NCBI RefSeq assembly: GCF_020911725.1
Contig: NZ_CP076620.1
Coordinates: forward strand, 2,236,501 to 2,300,500
From: Clostridium cadaveris
GTDB lineage: Bacteria; Bacillota; Clostridia; Clostridiales; Clostridiaceae
Direction of reading: 5' to 3'
Length of the DNA stretch: 64,000 bases
Position numbers and translations under genes: made by a program. Under the pieces are notes generated by a model that was given only the letters and a program-made list of their open reading frames with translations, was not told the origin of the DNA and did no database searches. Shown one piece after another: positions 53,463-63,067 of the stretch. Within the stretch, counting starts at the first letter, position 1, and each line of letters opens with the position of its first letter.

Positions 53463-56400
53463 TTAGTCCTCCTTTTTCTTCTTTCTGTTCTTATAGCCGA
53501 CAAATCCGAGAACGCCCGCACCGACAACAGACAGAGCTGCAAGGCTTACCCATAAGCCCAGATTGAAGTCATCGCCTGTTTTCGGGGTATCCCTGAACTC
53601 ATTGTGCATCTGCACGATAGCCGTAGCGTCCACCTTGACCGTTGCCTGTTTATCGGCAGGCAGGATATATCCTGCGGAAGCCTTGTCGCTTACTTCGGAT
53701 ACGGTATAGTCGCCAATCCGCAAGCCCTCAATCACGATTTCTCCGTTCTTATCTGTCTTAAAGGTCTGGTCATAGTCCACGCCTGTCACACGGAAAGAGA
53801 AGCCCTCCACCTTACCGTCAGAGGAAGTCTTTACGATTTTAAGAGAGCCTTTCTGTGCTGCATTGATAAATCCTACACCCGCCTTATTTTCCACGGTGTA
53901 GGTCTTGCCGTTCTCCTCAACGGATACGGAATACACATTTTCATCAAGCACAAAGCCTGTCGGAGCTTTGGTTTCCTTTACCAGATATTTGCCGTAGCGG
54001 AGTTCACTCATCTGGTAAACGCCGCCGTCAAGTTCTTTCATTTCGCCAAGCAACGTATCGTCTTTATCCAGTTTCCCATCGCCATTGGTATCGGAGTAAA
54101 CCTCAAATACCGCACCAGACAGCTTGTTGTCGGGATAATCCTCATCAACCTTTGTCAAAGCGATATTGCCCTTAATGAAGTAGTTGACAAGTTCGATTTC
54201 CACAACTTCGTCCACCTTGCCGATAGTCACGGCGATTTCTTCCTCGGAGAGTACATATCCCTTCGGGCTTTCGATTTCACGGATTATCCAAGTTCCATAC
54301 GGTACTTTGGCAAAAGAAAAACTACCATCATCTTTTGATGTGGTAGCTGCAATCGCATTTTCCTTTGTAAACTCGGTAGTTCCTGTCTTAAAGATACCGA
54401 TAACTGCACTGCCCAGAGCTTTTCCATCCTCATCAGATTTCTTACCGCTTACAGAGCCGTAAATAATGTCATTTGTGATAGCTTCGCCCTCATTGGCTAT
54501 GATGCGGACAGTTTCGGTATCCTGTCCTGCGTATTCAAAAATAACAGGGTATTTTGCATCGCTGACAATATATGCGGAGTTGGTCGAGGTTTCCTGCACA
54601 TAATAGCTGCCCATCGGCAGGTCGCTGATAGCTTTCCCGTGACCGCTTTCATCAAGGGAAATGACCTCAATCAGACCGTCCGCAGGAATGGTCTTTCCAT
54701 CTGCGGCTGTGAGTTCCTCCGCCGCATACAAGCCAAAGGTCACATCAAAGATTTCTCCATTCTTGCCAATGCCGTAGGCTTCATCAATGGCAAGGCTCTT
54801 GATGAGGTCGATTTCAACACGCTGTCTTTCATTATAGAAAGAAGTAGCCGTTTCCGTTACATCAACATTCTGTCCTGCATACACAAGCTCAACAGAACGA
54901 ACTTCCTCATTCAGCACCATTCCATACGGAGCTGTGATTTCCTTAACCTCATATTTTCCGAGATACAGTTCTTTGGATTTTGCTGTACCGTCCTTTCCTG
55001 TCGTAACGGTATCCACAACCTCGCCCTTGTTTGCTCTGACCGTTCCGTCCAGAGTGACAATATCCTCGGCTGCGGTAATCTCATAGACTGCACCCTCAAG
55101 ACCGCTGACAGAGAAAATCGGCTGATACAATCCCTTATCGCCTGCCACGGAGCTGAATACTTCGCCAGACTTTTCTACTGTAATTGTACCTTTCTGTGCC
55201 ATATTGGAACGTACTACCTCAATAACGGTAATGCCGCTTTCTTCCTCGGAATTTTCCTGCACCACATCAAAATAAACAGGCTCGGAATTTAAGACATACC
55301 CATACGGGGCTTGTACTTCCACAAGGGAATAGCCTTTGCCGTATTCCAATGTCTGCGGTGTGATAAGGTCGCCGTCTGCCGTAGTATAGAAGGTGTCAAT
55401 GGTCGTCACTTCGGGATAAGTGAAAGTCATAGTCACAAGATTTCCATTCGGGTCGTAAATCTGGAAGCCTGCACCTGCATACGGGATTGTATTGCCTGTT
55501 TCTGCATCTTTCTTTACGATTTTGATATAGCTCTCAAAGTTAGCGTTGTTGATAAGGTAGCGGTAGGTCTGACCGTCCTTGCTGATAAACACATCAAAGT
55601 CTTTCATCAGTTCACGCCCCTCCCAACCAGAGGTCTGGCGGACGGTATAAATGCCATACGGCATATCCTTTGTCTGGGCAAAACCGTTCTCGTCACATGT
55701 CAGCACATCACGCTCGGTTTCCTTTGCATTTTCATAGCTGCCTGCGGATTTGAGGAACACTTCAAATACCGCACCTTCTTCGGGTGTTTCAATCTGGGTT
55801 TCCCCGTTATCCGTATGCTTGATGAGTGCGATATTGCCTTTGATGACCTGTTCATTCACATCGTTTGCGGTACTGTTCAGCTCTACCGTGTATAGCTCTG
55901 GTTCTGCACCTACCTTGTGGATTGCGGTATCCAGAAGATACCCCTCGGACGGGCTGATTTCACGGACAGTCCAATCATTATCACAGATATAATACTTGGT
56001 CGTAAACTGACCGTTTTCATCAGTCGTGTAGGTGTCAATCAGTTCCTCACCTTTATAGATGCCGTAAACCGCACCTGCAAGGGAAGCGTCGCCCTGCGGA
56101 GAACCTGTTTCTGCATCGGTCTTTGTCACAGTCACTTGGAATTTCTTCAACACATTGTCGAAGCTGCGTTTTGTGACCTTGTTCCATTCAATCGGAGCTG
56201 TCTGGGAAGCAGGAACGACATAGCGGACTGCGGTATCCACTTCCTCAACCACATACGGGGTATCGCCACTGATAAGGACATTTTCAAACTTAGCCAGTCC
56301 GTTTTTATCAGTCACGGCATACTCGTCAACAGGCAAGCCGCTTAAAGATGTGCCATAAAGGTGGAATTTCATTCCCTCCACCAGATTGTCCTCGGAAGTC

Positions 56401-57605
56401 TTGACGATTTCCAGACTGCCACGCTTCAAAGTATTGCTGAAGGTCACAGTAGAGGTTTTTCCTCCGATAAGTGTGACGGTCTGGGTTTTCTGCGGCTCAT
56501 AACGGTCAATAGACTGTTCTGTGACCGTATAAGTGCCAGGGAATAATCCCTCCACGGAGACAGAGCCGTCCTTTCCTGTCTTAACTGTTTTATTGAAGTT
56601 ATCACCTTTGATTGTAAAAGAGATGCCCTCCACAACTCCGTCCTCAGAAGTCTTTTTGAGGGCAATCGTGCCTGTCGGCGTTTCGATATTGATATATGCA
56701 GACACGGTATCAGCATTCTCCACACCTGTTACCAAATCCTGCAAGTTCGGGTCGCCATAGGCAATGAGCTTTGCACTGCTGCTGACAGTCGGCACATTGT
56801 TCCTCTTTGCCGTAATGCGGACAGAACCGCTGATAGCTACGGTGGAGCTGATTGTCAGCTTATTTCCAGACTTCGATACACTCACATTGCTGTCAGAGCT
56901 TGAAAAGCTGTAATCGGAAAGGACGCCGTTGCTGTCCGTCAATGTGATGCTGTACTTTCCGTCCTTGTAGGCAAGCTCCTTTGTGATGTCATTCTTACCG
57001 CCCGACATAAAGCTCGGAATGGTGTTATGCTCACGCAGCATTGCAACAATCTGGTCATACACTGCCCTTGCTCCGCTGTTGGCATAATTTGAACCGAAGT
57101 GCAGGCTGTAAACGGTGGTGCTTGTCTGGTTATATGAGCCTGTGGCTTCACGGCAGCCTGTGACAAACTCCCATACGAGAGTCTGCGTGGCAAGCCATTT
57201 TTCATCATCACTTCCCGACAGATTATTTCGGTTGCCCTGATACCCATAGAGCAGGGCAAGCCCAACCGCCTTTTTCTGGTTGGCTGAAAGTGCGTTCCAA
57301 GTATCAGAGGAAGCCTTTTTCAAGGTGTTTCCTGTTTTCAGCGGTACTCCCGGCTGAATACAAAACGCATTCTCGCCATCCACAAACATACGGTACTTGT
57401 AATTTCCTGTTCCGCCTGCGGTATAACCACCGATATTCGCACTGGAATTGTACCTCATCGCATTACCTTTGCTGTCATAGGTGTGAGAAAAGGAAATTGT
57501 CCCGATGTCACCCGCAGCAAACGCTGTCGCAGGCATTATAGATAATGCCGTGACCGTAGCCATTACAAAAGCCGCAGCCTTTTTGAACAATTTAGGGATT
57601 TTCAT
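53463..57605 (-). CDS. Large Cna-B/thioester surface adhesin, sortase substrate
   Basis: 1,380 residues. Signal peptide (1-31, TAFA|AGD), an N-terminal thioester-type domain (about 70-165, Cys in FCIQPG and Gln in ATQTLVWEF), a Big-like region (about 205-290), then about ten Cna-B repeats that begin with motifs such as GTIALKKTSEDG, GSLEIVKTSED and GNIALTKVDED. The end has TPKTGDD, a hydrophobic helix and KNRKKKKED, the LPxTG-like sorting pattern. Thioester proteins bind host or cell surfaces covalently. It may mediate contact during mating. Confidence 0.92.
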   Translation of the reverse strand: MKIPKLFKKAAAFVMATVTALSIMPATAFAAGDIGTISFSHTYDSKGNAMRYNSSANIGGYTAGGTGNYKYRMFVDGENAFCIQPGVPLKTGNTLKKASSDTWNALSANQKKAVGLALLYGYQGNRNNLSGSDDEKWLATQTLVWEFVTGCREATGSYNQTSTTVYSLHFGSNYANSGARAVYDQIVAMLREHNTIPSFMSGGKNDITKELAYKDGKYSITLTDSNGVLSDYSFSSSDSNVSVSKSGNKLTISSTVAISGSVRITAKRNNVPTVSSSAKLIAYGDPNLQDLVTGVENADTVSAYINIETPTGTIALKKTSEDGVVEGISFTIKGDNFNKTVKTGKDGSVSVEGLFPGTYTVTEQSIDRYEPQKTQTVTLIGGKTSTVTFSNTLKRGSLEIVKTSEDNLVEGMKFHLYGTSLSGLPVDEYAVTDKNGLAKFENVLISGDTPYVVEEVDTAVRYVVPASQTAPIEWNKVTKRSFDNVLKKFQVTVTKTDAETGSPQGDASLAGAVYGIYKGEELIDTYTTDENGQFTTKYYICDNDWTVREISPSEGYLLDTAIHKVGAEPELYTVELNSTANDVNEQVIKGNIALIKHTDNGETQIETPEEGAVFEVFLKSAGSYENAKETERDVLTCDENGFAQTKDMPYGIYTVRQTSGWEGRELMKDFDVFISKDGQTYRYLINNANFESYIKIVKKDAETGNTIPYAGAGFQIYDPNGNLVTMTFTYPEVTTIDTFYTTADGDLITPQTLEYGKGYSLVEVQAPYGYVLNSEPVYFDVVQENSEEESGITVIEVVRSNMAQKGTITVEKSGEVFSSVAGDKGLYQPIFSVSGLEGAVYEITAAEDIVTLDGTVRANKGEVVDTVTTGKDGTAKSKELYLGKYEVKEITAPYGMVLNEEVRSVELVYAGQNVDVTETATSFYNERQRVEIDLIKSLAIDEAYGIGKNGEIFDVTFGLYAAEELTAADGKTIPADGLIEVISLDESGHGKAISDLPMGSYYVQETSTNSAYIVSDAKYPVIFEYAGQDTETVRIIANEGEAITNDIIYGSVSGKKSDEDGKALGSAVIGIFKTGTTEFTKENAIAATTSKDDGSFSFAKVPYGTWIIREIESPKGYVLSEEEIAVTIGKVDEVVEIELVNYFIKGNIALTKVDEDYPDNKLSGAVFEVYSDTNGDGKLDKDDTLLGEMKELDGGVYQMSELRYGKYLVKETKAPTGFVLDENVYSVSVEENGKTYTVENKAGVGFINAAQKGSLKIVKTSSDGKVEGFSFRVTGVDYDQTFKTDKNGEIVIEGLRIGDYTVSEVSDKASAGYILPADKQATVKVDATAIVQMHNEFRDTPKTGDDFNLGLWVSLAALSVVGAGVLGFVGYKNRKKKKED

Positions 57606-57794
57606 AGTTACCTCCTGTAATTTGGATTGAATATTTTGCCTTACTGACCGAAAAAAGCTGCCCGTTATGGACAGCTTAAAGTATTTCTTTTCTCGGATAG
57701 TTACTGGCAGTAGTTAGGGGGTGAGGTGTGGAGAGGGGGAATCCAAAATAATGGCTATCCACTCAAATGGGCAGACCTCGCCCTCGGTGTGTGG

Positions 57795-58742
57795 CTATCT
57801 CTCGTGAGCCTTGTTCCGCTGCAAGTGTCGGTTATAAAACTCCAACGCCTTGACAACAAAATCCGTTTCCTGCCCTCTGGGAACAGTCTTTGGAATGAGC
57901 TTGGTTATCCTCTCGTCACGGAAAGCAGGTTTTTCCTTCTGATTGGGCTTTTCTTCCTCCATAATGGACTGGATAACCTCGGAAGTGAGCTTGCCATCTT
58001 GGTTATACTTCTTCATTTTGATAGCCTGTGCCAATGACGGGGTAGCATCGTTGTACTCCATTGCTTCAAGCAGGGTGTATTGCTGTTCCTCGGTCAGATA
58101 AGAAACCTCAACCGCAGGACGAAAAGCAATCTGCCTTTCATCTACCATTTGCAGGATTTCGGGAACAAGCTCCGTTAGACGGATATAGCGGCGTATCTGG
58201 TCTTTGCTTTCTCCAACAAGTTCTCCTAATTCCTCATCAGAACGCCCTTTTGATAAATTAGTCGCCAATGGCGACGCATTTTCTTTTGGGGGTCTGCCTG
58301 CCTGTCGTTTCATAGCTTCCAACCGCATTTTATACGCAAACGCTTTCTCACTCGGCAAAATAACAGAGCGTTGGAGATTACTTTCCACCATAACAATAAT
58401 GGCTTCATCACGGGTAAGCTCTTTGACCTCGCATTTCAGCGTTTCAAGTCCTGCAAGTTCACAAGCCTTTTTTCGCCTGTGACCACTGATAAGCTCATAC
58501 CGTCCGTCCTCTTTTAAGCGAACTGTCGCAGGGGTCATTACACCGTTTCGCTTGATACTCTCAACAAGTTGTTCCATATCTTCGTCCATCAAAACCTTGA
58601 ACGGGTGGTCTGGAAACTCGTCAATCTCCGATATGGGAATATCCCGTATCTTGCTTAGCTTTGCTTCCTCACGGCTTTCGTCCGTCTGAAAAAGGTCATC
58701 GTATGCGGTCAGCTCGATTTTGGTTTCTCTGCTTCTCGCCAA
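57795..58742 (-). CDS. parB: ParB-family partition/regulatory protein
   Basis: 315 residues with the ParB/Srx domain (about 38-130: ISEIDEFPDHPF, ISGHRRKKACELAG, VMVESNLQR) and a KorB-like HTH (about 170-225: DEELGELVGESKDQIRRYIRL). It starts inside the parA 3' end (47-base overlap). The 190-base gap before it (57606-57794) contains no gene that I can see. Confidence 0.93.
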   Translation of the reverse strand: MARSRETKIELTAYDDLFQTDESREEAKLSKIRDIPISEIDEFPDHPFKVLMDEDMEQLVESIKRNGVMTPATVRLKEDGRYELISGHRRKKACELAGLETLKCEVKELTRDEAIIVMVESNLQRSVILPSEKAFAYKMRLEAMKRQAGRPPKENASPLATNLSKGRSDEELGELVGESKDQIRRYIRLTELVPEILQMVDERQIAFRPAVEVSYLTEEQQYTLLEAMEYNDATPSLAQAIKMKKYNQDGKLTSEVIQSIMEEEKPNQKEKPAFRDERITKLIPKTVPRGQETDFVVKALEFYNRHLQRNKAHER

Positions 58743-59523
58743 TCTCTGCCACCTCCTTTCCTAACTGCTCATAGGCTGCGGCAACCTTGCCGCTTTTGTC
58801 GTAAGCAAAAATACTTTTGCCTTCTGCGGTAGCTTCCACCGCACGGATAGAATGAGGTATCTCGGTATCAAATACCTTGATTTTCTTACCGTATGCACTT
58901 TTGACCGTTGCCGTAATTTCCTTAGAAATGTTGGTACGGGGCATTACCATAGTCATTAAGATACCGTCTATCCGCAGCTTTGGGTTGATTTGCCGCTTGA
59001 CCATTGATACGGAGCGAAGCAAAAGCTCCAGACCTTTAGCCGAGAGATAGTGGGGCTGTGTCGGGATAATCACGCTGTCAGCCGCCGCCAGAGCATTGAT
59101 GGTTATCATGCCTAAGCTCGGCATACAATCAATAAGCACATAATCGTAATTCTTTTTAACCTCATTGACATAGGTTTTCAGCACACGCTCACGGCTCATT
59201 GCATTGATTAGCCTTACCTCAAAGCCCGACAGCTCAATGTTTGACGGAAGCAGGTCAACGCCCTCTCTGTGATGGATAATACCCTGTGAAGCATCAAGCG
59301 TTTTATCGTCTATGATGTTCTGCATCACAGTAGAGAGCGTTATGGGAATATCGTCTGGTCTGTTATAACCCAGAGCCATCGTGAGTTTTGCCTGTGCATC
59401 GGCATCAATCAGCAGGACTTTTTTACCCTGCTGCACCAGACTTACACCCAGATTGACCGCTGTGGTTGTTTTTCCGACACCACCTTTCTGGTTAGTCAGA
59501 GCAATTACTTTGCAATTTGACAT
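58696..59523 (-). CDS. parA: ParA-family ATPase
   Basis: 275 residues with deviant Walker A KGGVGKTTT (about 14-22), switch DADAQAKLT and Walker B DYVLIDCMPSLG. It pairs with ParB to maintain or segregate the circular or replicating element. GAGGACGC lies close before ATG. Confidence 0.95.
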   Translation of the reverse strand: MSNCKVIALTNQKGGVGKTTTAVNLGVSLVQQGKKVLLIDADAQAKLTMALGYNRPDDIPITLSTVMQNIIDDKTLDASQGIIHHREGVDLLPSNIELSGFEVRLINAMSRERVLKTYVNEVKKNYDYVLIDCMPSLGMITINALAAADSVIIPTQPHYLSAKGLELLLRSVSMVKRQINPKLRIDGILMTMVMPRTNISKEITATVKSAYGKKIKVFDTEIPHSIRAVEATAEGKSIFAYDKSGKVAAAYEQLGKEVAEIGEKQRNQNRADRIR

Positions 59524-59594
59524 AGATGCGTCCTCCTTTCACATAGATTTAGCCACTTTGTCAAGGTGGCTATGTAAACAGTACCAGAGAACGC

Positions 59595-59637
59595 AAAAAA
59601 GCCGCCTACTCTTAAAATCAATAAGAATAAGCGGCTT
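59595..59637 (-). terminator. Terminator after the small gene at 59649
   Basis: AAAGCCGC...GCGGCTTT stem with TTTTTT after it on the minus strand; the stem extends imperfectly (TTATTCTTA/TAAGAGTAG). Confidence 0.75.
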
Positions 59638-59648
59638 TGTAATCTGCC

Positions 59649-59828
59649 TTAGACATATTCAATTTTCATTCTCTTGGTCGGTGCATTTATGACCTTAAAA
59701 ATAAGCTCGTCAATACAATCCGTATATCTGCCTTGCTGAATAAGTTGATTTTTTAACTCTACAAGGCTATGTATCAAAAGTTTTCTTTCGTGGCTATCCA
59801 AATACAGATGATTAAGATTCTCTCTCAT
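59649..59828 (-). CDS. Small conserved ICE protein (paralogue of 35340)
   Basis: 59 residues from ATG at 59828 (GGAGGTGTGCTT before it). DELIFKVINAPTKRMK matches the virD4-adjacent protein at 35340. It marks the last backbone-like gene before the Qat-like cargo. Confidence 0.7.
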   Translation of the reverse strand: MRENLNHLYLDSHERKLLIHSLVELKNQLIQQGRYTDCIDELIFKVINAPTKRMKIEYV

Positions 59829-59898
59829 AAGCACACCTCCATTTCTTTAGCTTTATTATATTTGAAAGCAGGGGAAAGGACAATCTGCAAAAAGGAAC

Positions 59899-59938
59899 AA
59901 AAAAATAAGCATACCACTATTTCTAATGATACGCTTAT
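59899..59938 (-). terminator. Terminator of the Qat-like operon
   Basis: ATAAGCGTATCA, loop, GTGGTATGCTTAT and a T-run on the minus strand, overlapping the last codons of the TatD-like gene. Confidence 0.75.
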
Positions 59939-60648
59939 CCTATGAGAGAAAGCATATTTTCAAAAACAATGCTTTCCATATCATTAACACTATAGAAATC
60001 TCCAAACGCCTTATAAATTTGTTGCAAATATATTGGCTCGACAAGTTCACCATTAAATTTTGAAAATGGTCCGTCAGTTTCGATTAATATTCTATTGAGC
60101 GGTATTGATTTTAATATTCCCCTACCTTTGCTTGTTCTTAACATCGCTGGATTCAAAGAGAAATAATATCCTGACTCCACAATATAATTTATTAGTTCTT
60201 TCGATCCAGTATACCAGTGAAAAATAGCATTCCTCACTCTATATTTTAACAAAATATCTAACACTTCTTTTTCCGCTTGCCTGCTATGGACTGATAATAT
60301 GTGGCTATCTACAGAGGCACATATCTGTTCAAAAATTCTTCTTTGCTTGTTCCGACTTTTTTCAGTTCTAGCCACTGAAAAATCTAAACCTACTTCGCCA
60401 ACAAATCTAGTACTTTTTAACGCATTGACAAATAATTCTTTTTGAAATTCATATTCGCTAACTAATATCGGATGAAAACCGACTGCTAAAAATACCTGTG
60501 GTAAACTCTCAATTGCCACTTTTTGTTTTTCGTAAAGCTCTGGCAAGTGTGTTACAAAAATTGCAGAAATATCTTCACGCATAACTTCTCTGATAATTTT
60601 CGTGGGTTTGTCATAAAAATCAATATGGATATGTGCATCTATCATCAT
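59935..60648 (-). CDS. qatD: TatD-family metal-dependent nuclease, QatD-like
   Basis: About 237 residues, start chosen at 60648 with GGAGGG eight bases before. Metal ligands typical of TatD: DAHIHID near the start, GEVGLDF (Glu about 85), HSRQAE (His about 120), HWYTG and ETDGPF. Paired with a QueC-like gene directly upstream (overlap about the stop), it fits QatD of the Qat anti-phage system. In Qat the nuclease is required for defence. Confidence 0.8.
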   Translation of the reverse strand: MMIDAHIHIDFYDKPTKIIREVMREDISAIFVTHLPELYEKQKVAIESLPQVFLAVGFHPILVSEYEFQKELFVNALKSTRFVGEVGLDFSVARTEKSRNKQRRIFEQICASVDSHILSVHSRQAEKEVLDILLKYRVRNAIFHWYTGSKELINYIVESGYYFSLNPAMLRTSKGRGILKSIPLNRILIETDGPFSKFNGELVEPIYLQQIYKAFGDFYSVNDMESIVFENMLSLIG

Positions 60649-60653
60649 CAGCA

Positions 60654-61859
60654 TCACCCTCCATACTTTTTAATAAACACCTCAAATTCTGCTGAAAATT
60701 TTTTCAACATTTCAAATGTCTTTTCATAATAATCTTCTACATGATAGTATCTTCTTTTTATTACCAACTCTGAAAATATTTCCCCAGATTTAATATATTG
60801 ATAAAAAGTAGTATAATAATTTAAGGCAGATCTATATTCATCATCTTCCATATTCCCCTCATATGGTACATCATATTCATTATCATACTGTTCCAAATCA
60901 TATGCTGCCATTGAAATCTTTCGTAATAAACATGGAACACATGTACCACATGATTTTCTAGTACTCACATCATAACGTCTATCATGCATTGATCTACTAC
61001 ATGATCGCGTATCCGCAATATGCTCTTTATACTCAACACTAAGTCCATTAACCATTTCTCCTTTTGTCATAAACAAAAAAGGATGGTTCAACTTTACCCT
61101 AATTCCAACATTATCCAATATAGTTTGATACATATATATAGTTTTTGGATGAGTTGTCTTAGTAGTTCCTCGTGACTGAAATGATGGATTTAAAGTCATG
61201 ATTCCATTTTCATTAATATTAACAACTTCAATTCCCTCTCTTACAGCGGTCATAACTGCTAACGAAAAGAAAAGTAATGATCTTGTTCTTTGTGTCAAGG
61301 TTTCTTTCTTTTTTATAACCTTTGAATATGTACGGATACCTAAGTTTCCTCTTCGTCCATTTAAAAAACTCGAGACACCATTTATTGCAGACGTATCTAC
61401 ATTGCTAGTTTTATAACCGCAATATAAAGTATTCCTATTTTCTTTTTCATTTCGATATGCTCCACAAAATGAATCTAGTCCTCCAGACAATAGCGATATA
61501 TTATCAGCCTTTACCTCTGCAAAAGATAACTGTTGAGCTTCAAATTCATATTCAGCAGGTTTTAAAATTAATTTCCACTGATCTCCGTCTCCTTCAGTAA
61601 CAAACTCCGCCAACTTTTCTATCAAACTTATGTTTTCTTTCCAAACCTCTATGTTTTTTAAATCAACATATGCCTCTACTTGCAAGTGACGTGGATATGT
61701 TCCGCTACTTCTGACTGAAATATCTGCCACATAAATCTCTAAAAATATATTCAGCAGATCTATCACTCTTGTGTTATCTGTTACAACATAAGAACCATCC
61801 GATATTAACTGATTACACCTAAGTTCAACATCCCCATTTTCAGTATGAGCAATAATCAT
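60654..61859 (-). CDS. qatC: QueC-like PP-loop enzyme, QatC-like
   Basis: About 401 residues from the ATG at 61859 (AGGAG eight bases before). It has an N-terminal extension (1-120), PP-loop SGGLDSF (about 125-131) and a QueC-type zinc site, CGTCVPC plus an upstream Cys (DTRSCSRS). QueC makes preQ0 from carboxydeazaguanine; the longer Qat version probably modifies another group or protein. Its pairing with a TatD-family gene is the hallmark of Qat. Confidence 0.82.
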   Translation of the reverse strand: MIIAHTENGDVELRCNQLISDGSYVVTDNTRVIDLLNIFLEIYVADISVRSSGTYPRHLQVEAYVDLKNIEVWKENISLIEKLAEFVTEGDGDQWKLILKPAEYEFEAQQLSFAEVKADNISLLSGGLDSFCGAYRNEKENRNTLYCGYKTSNVDTSAINGVSSFLNGRRGNLGIRTYSKVIKKKETLTQRTRSLLFFSLAVMTAVREGIEVVNINENGIMTLNPSFQSRGTTKTTHPKTIYMYQTILDNVGIRVKLNHPFLFMTKGEMVNGLSVEYKEHIADTRSCSRSMHDRRYDVSTRKSCGTCVPCLLRKISMAAYDLEQYDNEYDVPYEGNMEDDEYRSALNYYTTFYQYIKSGEIFSELVIKRRYYHVEDYYEKTFEMLKKFSAEFEVFIKKYGG

Positions 61860-61871
61860 ATTTATCACTCC

Positions 61872-62516
61872 TTACTTTTTATTTAATGTATCCTGCAATT
61901 TTTGTATCAATTCCTTTATTTCTATTTCTCCATTGTTACATCTCGATATCAGTTCAGAGAAATTATCTTCAACATAATTCTTTGCGAATACCTCAATATT
62001 TTTATTAAAAGTCTCTGCTGATGTATCCTTAAAATAAGTTGTCAAAGCCTCATTGGCATCCTCTCGTATTATCATAGTAATAAACGTTTCACAAAATACT
62101 ATTAAAAATTCTGAAGGTTCAGTCAACTTATTCATTAGCATATTTGCCATTGCACTTTGAAATGCTGATAAAATCAATACTGAATCAATTTCTCCATTTT
62201 CCTCTTCAATCTTATCAAGAATGCACTCTATTATTTTTTGAACCTCTATAACCGTAAGCTTTTCGCTTTGGATATCATACTCTTTTAAAAATCCATCAAT
62301 GCCGACTTCTTTTACTTTTTTAAAACAGGCAAAACCTCCTCCGGCAAGTACTGCAAAATCTTTATCTGCGAAATATCCCTTTGTTTTTTTAGAACGTAAT
62401 GTTTCAACCGCAACTTGCGGTATTACTTCCTTACATTCAACTGACGGATTTGACTCTACTGTATCTTTTAATAACTTCTTTATTTTTGCGGTAGTTTTTC
62501 TAACTGATGATCCCAT
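61872..62516 (-). CDS. qatB: QatB-like protein (first gene of operon)
   Basis: 214 residues, starting MGSSVRKTTAKIKKLL with GGAGG seven bases upstream. QatB proteins commonly start MGTS/MGSS and precede qatC, so the identity is based on order and N-terminus, not on a strong domain. The central VLAGGGFACFKKV is notable, as is a helical C-terminus. There is no QatA ATPase gene upstream. Confidence 0.6.
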   Translation of the reverse strand: MGSSVRKTTAKIKKLLKDTVESNPSVECKEVIPQVAVETLRSKKTKGYFADKDFAVLAGGGFACFKKVKEVGIDGFLKEYDIQSEKLTVIEVQKIIECILDKIEEENGEIDSVLILSAFQSAMANMLMNKLTEPSEFLIVFCETFITMIIREDANEALTTYFKDTSAETFNKNIEVFAKNYVEDNFSELISRCNNGEIEIKELIQKLQDTLNKK

Positions 62517-62546
62517 AGCATTTCCTCCCTACTTTAATATGTATTC

Positions 62547-62575
62547 AATATAGCACATTTTGAAAATTACGTCTA
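62547..62575 (-). promoter_or_regulatory. Promoter of the Qat-like operon
   Basis: TAGACG (62570-62575), 17-base spacer, TATATT (62547-62552) on the minus strand, 31 bases before the qatB-like ATG. It indicates that the operon starts with qatB. Confidence 0.5.
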
Positions 62576-62644
62576 TGAAATTTGAAAAAGGTCACCTTCA
62601 ATAAATAATCATTTTTCCTAATATGACGCCTTCAATTAATTGCA

Positions 62645-63055
62645 TTAAATCATAATCATTTCAAAATGCTTCAATGCATCCTTTATCGCTTCCACTTTCT
62701 CCGCTGTCGGATGCTTCCTCGGCTGTTTCAATTCTTCCACCGCATTTGGAGCATCGTACATCGGCAAGCCTAAATCTCTCTTCACCTCTGCGATATATGC
62801 GGTATGTACTTTGAAGCCGTATTTAGCTTCTATATACTCCTTTATCATTTTGTAGGTCACTCGCTCTTTGGGCTTGTAGCTTTCCGCTCTTTTAGCAATA
62901 TTATCAAGCGGAACTTTTCCCTCACCCTCGCCAAACTCAACTTTTACGTTGATATATCCGTCTGGCTTTTTGTGGGAAAGCAGTACTACCGTCTCCACAT
63001 GTGGTGTTTGTAAGATTTGAAATGCTTGTGATAGCCTATAAAATTTTAAAGTAAC
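62645..63055 (-). pseudogene. RlmD/RumA-type C-terminal motif plus tail (displaced fragment)
   Basis: The frame, open after a TAG at 63056-63058, reads ...FQILQTPHVETVVLLSHKK and continues as a charged 105-residue tail (EFGEGEGKVPLDNIAKRAES; HTAYIAEVKRDLGLP). HVETVVLL is the C-terminal motif of 23S rRNA uracil-C5 methyltransferases (RlmD/RumA), whose gene is a known ICE target. The catalytic part is absent, so this is either a recombined gene end, an attachment-site half or an ICE-encoded tail. The candidate starts (GTG at 62998) have no ribosome site. Confidence 0.5.
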
Positions 63056-63067
63056 CTAAAACAATTC

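Noticed and set aside
53604-54338. 244-codon plus-strand frame within the adhesin gene
   Set aside because: Antisense shadow of Cna-B repeats, caused by repetitive codon patterns.
53463-57605. Repeats of the adhesin considered as a CRISPR or DNA repeat array
   Set aside because: Repeats are protein-level Cna-B domains with diverged DNA; no regular short repeat/spacer pattern is present anywhere in the window.
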